Below, in pieces: positions 1-7,094 of a stretch of 14,395 bases of DNA (position 1 is the first letter of the stretch; each line of letters starts with the position of its first letter). Below the pieces are notes generated by a model. It was not told the origin of the DNA and searched no databases. It saw only the letters and a list, made by a program, of their open reading frames with translations. A program made the translations under genes and the position numbers. Origin of the DNA: Pseudomonadota bacterium (lineage in GTDB: Bacteria; Pseudomonadota; Alphaproteobacteria; Rhizobiales; Rhizobiaceae); assembly GCA_023399635.1 (NCBI GenBank), contig JAEWOP010000049.1, forward strand, positions 1 through 14,395. The letters are read 5' to 3'.

Positions 1-556
1 CGCCTGAATAGAAGAAGCTCGTTGTGGCGGTGTCAGTGCGACTGGCAAGCCGGGTGGTAATGGAATAGAGGCTGTAGAGCACCGCGCCCGCCATGGGCAG
101 CAATGTGTGCAGGTCGAAACCGCCTGCATCCGGTTTGAGGATCAGGATGACTCCGATGAACCCGATCATGATCGCCGTCCATCGCCGCCATCCGACTCGC
201 TCCCCAAGGAGCGGCATTGACAGCAACGCAACGAGCAGTGGCGCGGACTGGAAGACGGCCTGACTCTGGGAAAGGCCGACCGTCGCGAAGGACGTGATGG
301 CGACGACGATCTGTACCGCAAGCAGCACGCCGCGCAGGACCTGCAACACCGGCCGACGGGTGCTGGCGGTGGCAGTTACGCCACCGCTGGAGCGGCTGGC
401 CAGCACCACCGCGAACGCGGCGAAGGCCCAATACCGCATCATCGCAATGAAGATCGCGGGATAGCTGTCGGCCAGATGCTTCGAGACGCCGTCCTGGATG
501 GAGAAGATGGTTACTGCCAGAAGCGCGAATGCGAGGCCGGTCGCCCGAGATGTCAT
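1..556 (-). CDS. EamA/DMT-family membrane transporter (partial, C-terminus outside window)
   Basis: This is the N-terminal part (about 185 residues) of a drug/metabolite transporter superfamily protein, an inner-membrane carrier usually involved in metabolite or toxic-compound export. The protein begins MTSRATGLAFALLAVTIFS and shows alternating hydrophobic helices typical of the EamA fold, including a first helix at about residues 6-22 followed by QDGVSK, a helix near 36-53 and the stretch LGERVGWRRWTAIMIGFIGV near the end of the first EamA repeat, followed by ILILKPD. The second repeat lies beyond the window. An in-frame ATG at 571 adds five residues (MDFCR); neither start has a clear Shine-Dalgarno, so the start is uncertain. 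A longer open frame on the same strand over 33-638 is a shadow of this gene: its product is rich in Arg, His and Pro with no membrane helices. The substrate is unknown. Confidence 0.85.
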   Translation of the reverse strand, partial: MTSRATGLAFALLAVTIFSIQDGVSKHLADSYPAIFIAMMRYWAFAAFAVVLASRSSGGVTATASTRRPVLQVLRGVLLAVQIVVAITSFATVGLSQSQAVFQSAPLLVALLSMPLLGERVGWRRWTAIMIGFIGVILILKPDAGGFDLHTLLPMAGAVLYSLYSITTRLASRTDTATTSFFYSG

Positions 557-622
557 GCGGCAAAAATCCATGCGATGGCCATGCGCCAGACTTTTCCGGG
601 AGATGATGGTGGAAAGAGGCTG

Positions 623-643
623 GCAGGTTGTCTGACAACCTGC
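623..643. promoter_or_regulatory. Perfect inverted repeat, candidate GntR/FadR-type operator
   Basis: The arms GCAGGTTGTC and GACAACCTGC are perfectly complementary around a single central T. The core TTGTCTGACAA fits the TnGTnnnACnA pattern known for FadR-subfamily GntR regulators. It sits 52-87 bases upstream of the two possible starts of the exporter gene and directly abuts a TTGACC hexamer (minus strand, 649-644) that could be a -35 element. Repression of the exporter by a GntR-type regulator is inferred; no such regulator gene is in the window. Confidence 0.5.
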
Positions 644-683
644 GGTCAAGATAACGTTCTTCAGGGTGATGGCAACCGAAAAA

Positions 684-1532
684 TCATGGATGTTTCATCG
701 GCCACGCTGCTTCCCGCAAACCCAGTACCCGTACAGCGTCGCCGAGGCGGACGCGCCCGCTTGTCCGCGGCACAGCATTCCAGCCGAACAGAGGCCCGGG
801 AACTCGCCGGTCAGCCGACATGCGAATACGTCCCATCGCAGGCATGGGGCTTGCTCCTTCCCGCGATCCGCTCATTTGGTCCTGGGTGGTCATGATGCAC
901 CGCGCGCAAGGCTTCACCAGGTCCAGGACGACGCCGTTGATCTCGATCGCATTCCAGCGATCCTCAACCCAGGCCTCTTCCGTTTCGACCACGATGTTGG
1001 GGCGGAAGCGGTCCATCCCCACAGAAGCCTCACCGTGAGCCGCCATGTCGGCATTCAGCGCCGCAAGCGAAGCGGTGGTGGTGACAAGGATCTGATACCC
1101 GTCGGCAAACGTCACAGGCGTGCCGTCGCCGGCCCATTCTGCGCTTGCCTCACGTTGTGAGTGGGCGTCGAAAAAGGCAAGCCGGACGTCCCGGCCGATC
1201 CAGGACGAAACCCTTGCGTTGGTCGCCTCATCCGCCACCGCTGCGTTGACCGGCGACTTCCAGATCACGACGTCCATCCGCCGATCCACCGGGGGATGCG
1301 ACACCTTGATCTCGTCTTCGCCATCAAAAGCGATCCGGGTTACGGCCTGCTCCGGCGTGACCGTCAGCTTCGCGAGCAAGGGCAGGTCCCGCTGGGTGAT
1401 GAAGCTTCCATCTGCCTCGACAAGCATCATTCGCCGGTCACCTGGAATGCCTTCCGGTCCGATGTCGGCCTCGCTCAGCGCAATGCCGCGGCCGCTTTTC
1501 ATGGGATAGAGGTGGAGTGCACTGACCTGCAT
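684..1532 (-). CDS. MOSC-domain protein, YcbX/mARC-like
   Basis: The 282-residue protein has the MOSC N-terminal beta-barrel region (about residues 1-115, beginning MQVSALHLYPMKSG) followed by a MOSC domain. Visible family marks are FRPNI at 176-180 and KPCARCIMTTQD at 207-218. In YcbX and mARC proteins the cysteine in the RC pair of this motif (here Cys212) ligates the molybdenum cofactor, so reduction of N-hydroxylated compounds is a reasonable but unproven role. The start chosen is the ATG at 1532, which has AAGG five bases upstream. A TTG at 1544 would add four residues and overlap the preceding HD gene by TTGA. It is the last gene of the DUF2339-HD-MOSC operon. Unlike YcbX of E. coli, no ferredoxin-type C-terminal domain is present. 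Confidence 0.88.
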   Translation of the reverse strand: MQVSALHLYPMKSGRGIALSEADIGPEGIPGDRRMMLVEADGSFITQRDLPLLAKLTVTPEQAVTRIAFDGEDEIKVSHPPVDRRMDVVIWKSPVNAAVADEATNARVSSWIGRDVRLAFFDAHSQREASAEWAGDGTPVTFADGYQILVTTTASLAALNADMAAHGEASVGMDRFRPNIVVETEEAWVEDRWNAIEINGVVLDLVKPCARCIMTTQDQMSGSREGASPMPAMGRIRMSADRRVPGPLFGWNAVPRTSGRVRLGDAVRVLGLREAAWPMKHP

Positions 1533-1540
1533 GGAAACCT

Positions 1541-2194
1541 TCAAATTTCGTCTAAAAACATATCCAGCACGTGCTTCAGGCGCGCGTGCCGCTCATCAGC
1601 CAAAGCACGTCCCGTCGGTGTCTGAAAGCCCTCTGCCAGCTTGAAAAGCTTGGTCTCGAAATGATCGATGGCGAACGCCTTGTCGTTGAGCGGGCGCTGT
1701 TTCGCCCGCGGATCGGCAGGATCATAGAGACCAGATCCCATGCGCCCGGCGATGTAGAAGCAGCGGGCTGCGCCAACCATGCCGATGGCGTCAAGACGGT
1801 CGGCATCCTGGAGGATTTTTGCCTCCAGTGTCTGCGGCTCAATATTGGCAGAGAAGCTGTGCGCAGTGATTGCATGTGCAACGGCGGAGATTTTTTCCTC
1901 GTGCCACGAGAGCCCCCTCAGAATGCCAGAGGCCTTTTCGGCTGCTAGCCGGGATGCTTGAGTTCTCAGCGGAGAGTTCTTCTCGACGGCAACACAGTCA
2001 TGCAGCAAGACTGCGGATGTCAGGATCTGGCCATCGCCACCCTCGACGCCATGAATGCGCATGGCGTTGCGAAAGACGCGCAGGATGTGCGCCGCATCGT
2101 GCGACCCGTCGTCTCCTTCCGTCGCCTGCGGAAGGAGCGCGCGCGCCAATCGTTCATAAGGCGCAAAGGCTGCGGCCAGGGCGGTGGTTGTCAT
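1541..2194 (-). CDS. HD-domain phosphohydrolase (YedJ-like)
   Basis: The 217-residue soluble protein carries the metal-binding HD signature in order: SHDAAH (31-36), LLHDC with the His65-Asp66 doublet, AHAITAHSF (106-114) and QDADRLDAIG (129-138). The arrangement resembles the YedJ-type predicted phosphohydrolases, which probably act on nucleotides or other phosphoesters; the substrate is not known. The start codon shares ATGA with the stop of the upstream DUF2339 gene, which indicates translational coupling. The downstream MOSC gene begins within about ten bases of its stop. All metal ligands expected of the family appear intact, so it is probably an active enzyme. Confidence 0.87.
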   Translation of the reverse strand: MTTTALAAAFAPYERLARALLPQATEGDDGSHDAAHILRVFRNAMRIHGVEGGDGQILTSAVLLHDCVAVEKNSPLRTQASRLAAEKASGILRGLSWHEEKISAVAHAITAHSFSANIEPQTLEAKILQDADRLDAIGMVGAARCFYIAGRMGSGLYDPADPRAKQRPLNDKAFAIDHFETKLFKLAEGFQTPTGRALADERHARLKHVLDMFLDEI

Positions 2195-4905
2195 TGCTCT
2201 CTTGTCTCTGCCGGTAAAGAGCCACCTGGTTCTTGCCTCGGGGTCCGCGCGAGCACCTTCTGGTAGAACAGGCCGATGCCGATCAGAACGGCGCCAAGGC
2301 CGATGAAGGACAATGCCCGAAGAATGCCCTCGAGATTGGACATGTCGATCAGGAAGACCTTGACCACTGTTACCATCACGAGGATCGCCGAAGCGAGCCG
2401 CAGGCTTCTGGCGTTGAACCTGGAGCCGAGAAGGAGCAGCGCCACGCCGATCAGAAGCCAGACAACGGAATAGGTGTAGGGCTCGTCCGGAAGGAAGCCT
2501 TTCCAGTCAGCAATGTTCTCTCCCTGCCAGAAGCGCCGGACGGAAAGGGTTGCCCAGAGGAAACCGAGGCCAGCGCCGGCGAAGGCGAGCATGGAAACGT
2601 ATGGCCATGGCCGCTTGTCGCGCGCGTAGGCAGAAAGACCCGCATAGGCGAGTGCCGGAAGGAGGTAGCCGATCAAGAGCAGGTTCACAAATGGCCAAGG
2701 GCCGGTGTTCTCGCCGCTGAAATAGGGGTTCAGTGCGAAGACATGCGCCGAAAGCACGTTGATGGTGGCGATGATCCCAGCAATCATTGAGCCGTAACGG
2801 AAGACGGGGCTCGGCGCCTGCCGGTCAAGGGTCATCAGCGCAGCAGAAAAGCCGATCATCAGCAACGTGTAGATCGACTGTTCGCCAAGAGTTGGCAGTC
2901 GGTCATCGAGCACTCCGCCATTCATCGCGTGCCGCACGAGGATGGCAACCGCTATCATCACCATGAGTGAGGCGAGGGCTTGCAGGAAGTTGCGAGCCCG
3001 CACCCCTGGCCAACGCCGTAGCTCGTACGCTGACAGAACGGAAAACAGTGCAGGGATGCCGTATCCGGCAAGAAGCTCATTCCAGAACGGAGTCTTGGAG
3101 AGATCTTCCGGGCCTACCAGCGTCGGGTCCCATGCAATGCGGGCGAAGATGATCAGCAAGGCGGCAGCCATCGCCCAAGGCAAGGCAGCCCAGCCGCGCA
3201 ATCTCGTTGCTGCGACATAGGCAAAGCCCAGGATCGCCAACAGGACCGTTGTTGCAAGACCTTGGGTCAGGGCATGAAGTGCAAAGGCAAAGGCTGCAAA
3301 TGACCCAAGCACCAGCAGGTTCGGTGCCCGCTGGCTCCAGCCAACATTTATTTTTTCTTCGAACTGCCACACGGCGCCCGCCAGGAGCAGAGCCCCAAGG
3401 CTCAGCCCGTAGAGCCCGTGCAGCCAGTCCCGTGAAAGAAGGCCAAAGTTGAGGAAGCTGATCGTAGCGAGGGTGATCGGGACGCCTGACATCAGGACGG
3501 CCCATATCGCCCCGTATTTTTGCTCCTCTTGCCCCAGTCTTCTCAAGAACACAAAGCCGAGCAGGGTGAAGACAGAGCCGAGGATCAGGCTGATCGCGAT
3601 GTCCTCGACAAAGAATGGAGTTGCAGTCGGGGCGCCTTCGCCAGCACTGACTGGGGTATAGTCGAGACGTATGAGTGCAAGAATCGCAACAATCGTGACA
3701 GCACCGAAGGCGGAGAAGAGCATCGGCCACACCGCATAGCGTCGCCCGGAGCCCAGGACGGAGAGTGCTGCAACAAGAGCAGCGGCGGCAAGCGCCGCAT
3801 TGCCAGCGGCCGCATCCCATGCCGCCATGATGGCAATTGCCGGCAGAAGGACCGACACCGATATCGCCAGGCTTATTCCGAGCGGTCGTCGACGCATCAG
3901 CCTTCTCCAGCCTCCGTCAGACGTGTCGGGTTGGCCGAAGCCGAAACCAGGCCAGACGAAGGCGGTGCCGGCAATCATGGTGAGGAGCGCGAACACCGGT
4001 GGCAGTGGGTCGAAGGGATCGGTGTTGAAGACATAGGCTATCGACCAGCCGGCGAGACCGAGATTGGCCAGCATTGGCAGTCGCAACCAATTGCGCAGCC
4101 GCGACGCCAGGGCCGATGCCAGCCAGACGATGGCGAGGAATCCAAACAGGATCCCCGCATTGGGTGCTGCGCTGGAAACCAGCGCAGGTGTGATCAGGGA
4201 CGCAACAAGACCAAGACCGGCAAGGGCCTGTCCGTGGAAGAGAGAGATGGCAAGGGTGGCGAGCGAGATCAGGCCTAGCAGGGTGAAAGCTGATGCGGAG
4301 CCAATAAAGCCATAATAGGCATGCGCGGCATAGGTCGCGCCAAGCAGCGTCACGGCACCCGCGGCCGTCAAGGCCCCCGGGATCATCGCGTTGCTATAGC
4401 GCGCCGAAACCTGCGGAAGTGCCCTGCGCCGAACAAGTTCGCCTGAGCCGAAAAGAAGAAGGCCGAAGAAACCCGCCAGCACCAGCCGCGCTTCCGGGCC
4501 CAATACGCCACTTTCGATCGTATAGCGGATGAGGAAAATGCCGCCGAGGGCGAGCGCGATGCCGCCGACCCACACCGTCCATCGTGCACCGAGACTGCTT
4601 TCAAATGTCTCGTCAGATCGCTCCTTCCCGGCAGCGGCTGGCGTATCCGACATCTGTCCGGGCAAGACTGCTTCGCGTGCGGCCGCTTCAACAGGAACAG
4701 GCTCGTCTTGTGAAACATCCTCCAAAGTTGTTGGCAATGCGGTTGCTTCGCCGCTGGTTGCTGCCTGCAGCGAGGCAGGAAAGTGATTGTCACCACTTCG
4801 CGCCTTGAGTTCGGCCACCGCGTCTTCAAGGCTTGCCAGGCGCTTGGACGTCTTACGCTGCCAGGCCACGCCCAGCACGATCAGAATGAGCAGCAGAAAT
4901 TCCAT
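2191..4905 (-). CDS. DUF2339 (COG5373) large multi-pass membrane protein
   Basis: The 904-residue protein begins with an N-terminal membrane anchor (about residues 2-15), then a short helical stretch (about 24-37) and a hydrophilic, Ala/Glu-rich linker up to about residue 105. The rest is an almost unbroken series of more than twenty hydrophobic helices starting with RWTVWVGGIALALGGIF. The C-terminal helices contain KVFLIDMSNLEG and end in a short charged tail. This layout matches DUF2339 proteins, which are of unknown function; some members have been linked to cell-envelope processes, but nothing here fixes a role. It is the first gene of the minus-strand operon, overlaps the HD gene by ATGA, and starts from an ATG 163 bases from the divergent kaiC. 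Confidence 0.88.
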   Translation of the reverse strand: MEFLLLILIVLGVAWQRKTSKRLASLEDAVAELKARSGDNHFPASLQAATSGEATALPTTLEDVSQDEPVPVEAAAREAVLPGQMSDTPAAAGKERSDETFESSLGARWTVWVGGIALALGGIFLIRYTIESGVLGPEARLVLAGFFGLLLFGSGELVRRRALPQVSARYSNAMIPGALTAAGAVTLLGATYAAHAYYGFIGSASAFTLLGLISLATLAISLFHGQALAGLGLVASLITPALVSSAAPNAGILFGFLAIVWLASALASRLRNWLRLPMLANLGLAGWSIAYVFNTDPFDPLPPVFALLTMIAGTAFVWPGFGFGQPDTSDGGWRRLMRRRPLGISLAISVSVLLPAIAIMAAWDAAAGNAALAAAALVAALSVLGSGRRYAVWPMLFSAFGAVTIVAILALIRLDYTPVSAGEGAPTATPFFVEDIAISLILGSVFTLLGFVFLRRLGQEEQKYGAIWAVLMSGVPITLATISFLNFGLLSRDWLHGLYGLSLGALLLAGAVWQFEEKINVGWSQRAPNLLVLGSFAAFAFALHALTQGLATTVLLAILGFAYVAATRLRGWAALPWAMAAALLIIFARIAWDPTLVGPEDLSKTPFWNELLAGYGIPALFSVLSAYELRRWPGVRARNFLQALASLMVMIAVAILVRHAMNGGVLDDRLPTLGEQSIYTLLMIGFSAALMTLDRQAPSPVFRYGSMIAGIIATINVLSAHVFALNPYFSGENTGPWPFVNLLLIGYLLPALAYAGLSAYARDKRPWPYVSMLAFAGAGLGFLWATLSVRRFWQGENIADWKGFLPDEPYTYSVVWLLIGVALLLLGSRFNARSLRLASAILVMVTVVKVFLIDMSNLEGILRALSFIGLGAVLIGIGLFYQKVLARTPRQEPGGSLPAETREQ

Positions 4906-5068
4906 GCGTCGTCCCCGTATGCAAGCGACGCTTATACATGTCTACTTCTGGCTTAGGAATGAGCACCATGCCGGACAACGGAAATGGATGGATGGCAATG
5001 AATGCTTCACCGGCATGTCAAATTGAAATTGCGCCATCGGGTCCCATCCTTTAGGTGACAAGCAAAGC
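4906..5068. promoter_or_regulatory. Divergent intergenic region between DUF2339 operon and kaiC operon
   Basis: The only gap between the two divergent operons must hold both promoters. A perfect TTGACA hexamer lies on the minus strand (5021-5016) and a TTGAAA hexamer on the plus strand (5023-5028), almost back to back, but neither is followed by a good -10 at 17 bases. A TATAAG hexamer occurs on the minus strand close to the DUF2339 start. A 6-bp inverted repeat GCGTCG/CGACGC (4906-4911, 4926-4931) is also present. The exact promoters are not resolved. Confidence 0.35.
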
Positions 5069-6769
5069 GTGGGCGCGGGCTGGGACCAGATGAACGACCT
5101 GAACGGTATCAAGAAATCACTCACGGGCATCGACGGTTTCGACGAGTTGACGCTCGGCGGCCTCCCAACGGGCCGCCCCACACTGGTCTGCGGCTCAGCC
5201 GGCTGCGGCAAGACGCTTTTTGCATCGACCTTCTTGCTTAATGGCGCCCGGGAATTCGATGAACCTGGTCTCTTCGTGACCTTTGAGGAGCGGCCGTCCG
5301 ATATCGTCAGCAACGTCGCCTCGCTTGGCTTCGAAATGGACAAGCTGGTGGACGAGGGCAAGATCCTCATCGAGCACATCGCCGTGGACCCATCGGAGCT
5401 TGCGGAGATTGGGGACTACGATCTGGAGGGCCTTTTCCTTCGCCTGGAGCTTGCGATCGAGCAGGTGGGCGCCAAGCGCATCGTTCTGGATACGATAGAG
5501 AGCCTTTTTTCCGCGTTCACCAACCCTGCCATTCTGCGCGCCGAGATCCGTCGCCTCTTCGACTGGCTGAAGGAGCGTGGGATGACGACTGTCATCACCG
5601 GCGAGCGCGGTGACGGCACCCTGACCCGTCAGGGCCTTGAAGAATACGTATCGGACTGCGTGCTGCTTCTCGATCACCGCGTCAACAACCAGGTTTCGAC
5701 GCGTCGCCTCAGGATCGTGAAATACCGCGGCACTGCCCACGGCACGAACGAGTATCCATTCCTGATCGACCGCGACGGGTTCAGCGTTTTGCCTGTAAGT
5801 TCTCTCGGCTTGAACCACAAAGTGTTCGAGGATCGGATATCGAGCGGCGTGGACGATCTCGATGCGATGCTTGCAGGTGGCGGTTTCTATCGCGGTTCCA
5901 GCGTGTTGATCAGCGGTGTAGCCGGCTCCGGCAAAAGCTCGCTTTCGGCCTGCTTCGCGGCGGCTGCCTGCCAGCGAGGGGAGAAGGCGCTATACTTTTC
6001 CTTTGAGGAATCTCCCGACCAGACCATTCGCAACATGCGCTCGATCGGCATCGACCTGCAGCCGTGGCTGGAGCAGGGCATGTTCCGTCACATCGCCGCG
6101 CGGCCGACCTTCTACAGCCTGGAAATGCATCTCGCGGTGATGCTGCGCGAGGTTACACGCTTCAAGCCCACGATCGTGGTGATGGATCCGATCTCGGCCT
6201 TCATCGGCAATGCCGACCACTTGGAAGTTCAGTCGACGATGCTGCGCATGGTGGATTTCCTCAAGTTCCGCGGGATCACTGGCGTGTTTACGCACCTGAC
6301 GCATGGTCAGGGCGACGTCGTCGAAACGGACGTCGGATTGTCGTCTCTCATGGACGCATGGATCCTGCTTCTCAACCGTGAGAGCAGCGGCGAGTTCAAT
6401 CGCGAACTCTACCTCTTGAAGGCCCGTGGAACCGCCCATTCCAATCAGGTCCGAGAATTTGTTATGTCGGACCAAGGCATCCGGCTCCTGCCGCCCTATA
6501 TCGGCGAAGGTCGGGCTCTGACAGGCTCAGCGCGTCGTGCGCAGGAGGCTCAGGATCGCCGGCTTGATGCCGAGCGCAGCGCTGAGACGGATAGGCGGCT
6601 TGCCGAGATCGAGAAGCGGCGCCAGAAGCTCAAGGCGGAGATTCAGGCGCTGAATGCCGATCTGGCTTCCGATGAGCTGGAGTTGGCGCAACTTCGCCAG
6701 AACGAAGAAAATTACCTGAAACAGGCGCAGGTTGATCGCGCCACAATGGAAAAGAGTCGCCGAGCGTAA
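5069..6769 (+). CDS. kaiC: KaiC, circadian-clock-type ATPase/autokinase with coiled-coil tail
   Basis: The 566-residue protein has two RecA-like KaiC domains. CI (about 15-245) has Walker A GSAGCGKT (42-49), catalytic glutamates in FEERPSD (Glu73, Glu74) and Walker B IVLDTIES (138-145). CII (about 250-480) has Walker A GVAGSGKS (283-290), glutamates in FEESPD (Glu313, Glu314) and Walker B IVVMDPIS. The autophosphorylation loop reads ETDVGLSS: aligning from memory with the cyanobacterial protein, Thr420 matches T426 and Ser425/Ser426 match S431/T432, so phosphorylation looks possible. The tail differs from cyanobacterial KaiC: from about 485 to 560 it is a highly charged heptad-like helix rather than the short KaiA-binding segment. 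Numbering uses the GTG at 5069 (AGGTGA ten bases upstream); the ATG at 5090 (GGGA four bases upstream) is about equally likely. kaiB follows after 21 bases. No kaiA is seen. Confidence 0.93.
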   Translation: MGAGWDQMNDLNGIKKSLTGIDGFDELTLGGLPTGRPTLVCGSAGCGKTLFASTFLLNGAREFDEPGLFVTFEERPSDIVSNVASLGFEMDKLVDEGKILIEHIAVDPSELAEIGDYDLEGLFLRLELAIEQVGAKRIVLDTIESLFSAFTNPAILRAEIRRLFDWLKERGMTTVITGERGDGTLTRQGLEEYVSDCVLLLDHRVNNQVSTRRLRIVKYRGTAHGTNEYPFLIDRDGFSVLPVSSLGLNHKVFEDRISSGVDDLDAMLAGGGFYRGSSVLISGVAGSGKSSLSACFAAAACQRGEKALYFSFEESPDQTIRNMRSIGIDLQPWLEQGMFRHIAARPTFYSLEMHLAVMLREVTRFKPTIVVMDPISAFIGNADHLEVQSTMLRMVDFLKFRGITGVFTHLTHGQGDVVETDVGLSSLMDAWILLLNRESSGEFNRELYLLKARGTAHSNQVREFVMSDQGIRLLPPYIGEGRALTGSARRAQEAQDRRLDAERSAETDRRLAEIEKRRQKLKAEIQALNADLASDELELAQLRQNEENYLKQAQVDRATMEKSRRA

Positions 6770-6776
6770 GGCGGAT

Positions 6777-6781
6777 AAGGA
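6777..6781 (+). promoter_or_regulatory. Ribosome binding site of kaiB
   Basis: AAGGA lies nine bases before the ATG at 6791 and supports that start. It sits in the 21-base spacer after the kaiC stop. Confidence 0.55.
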
Positions 6782-6790
6782 AGCCCGAGG

Positions 6791-7090
6791 ATGGAAAATA
6801 CAGAGGTCGGCCGCGAGGCGGCAGAACCCCTCAAGCTCGTGCTCTACGTGGCCGGCCAGACGCCGAAGTCGGTGGCGGCAATCGAGAATCTCGAGCGCAT
6901 CTGCGCCAGCATGCCGGGAAAATACGCGGTCGAGGTGATCGACCTCAAGAGTGCGCCTCAGCTCGCGCGTGAGCACAATATCGTGGCCATCCCTACACTC
7001 GTTCGGCAGCTGCCGACGCCGATCCGCAAGATCATTGGAGATCTTTCGGACCAGGAGAAGGTGCTGGTGCATCTCAAGGTAGGTAACTGA
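6791..7090 (+). CDS. kaiB: KaiB, circadian clock protein
   Basis: The 99-residue protein matches KaiB along its length: LYVAGQTPKS near residue 18, the EVIDLK segment, APQLA, IPTL, then LPTPIRKIIGDLSDQEKVL at about 74-92. These are the conserved blocks of the thioredoxin-like KaiB, which in cyanobacteria switches fold, binds the KaiC CI ring and drives its dephosphorylation phase. The protein ends soon after the last block (HLKVGN), so it lacks the acidic C-terminal tail of cyanobacterial KaiB; the N-terminus has about 13 extra residues. It sits between kaiC (21 bases upstream) and the histidine kinase (start 5 bases after the stop), so the three are almost surely co-transcribed. A role as partner of the adjacent KaiC is a strong inference. 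Confidence 0.93.
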   Translation: MENTEVGREAAEPLKLVLYVAGQTPKSVAAIENLERICASMPGKYAVEVIDLKSAPQLAREHNIVAIPTLVRQLPTPIRKIIGDLSDQEKVLVHLKVGN

Positions 7091-7094
7091 AGCC

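Noticed and set aside
33..638. 201-residue open frame on the minus strand
   Set aside because: Its product is rich in Arg/His/Pro with no fold signature, and it overlaps the exporter frame, which gives clear membrane helices and EamA-type sequence.
3520..4278. 252-residue plus-strand frame opposite the DUF2339 gene
   Set aside because: Charged, repetitive product expected from the reverse of a membrane-protein coding sequence.
4984..4996. ggatggatgg short tandem repeat
   Set aside because: Only a few copies of a 4-base unit in a non-coding gap; compatible with chance.
5195..5818. 207-residue frame opposite kaiC
   Set aside because: Shadow of the KaiC CI domain; no family resemblance.
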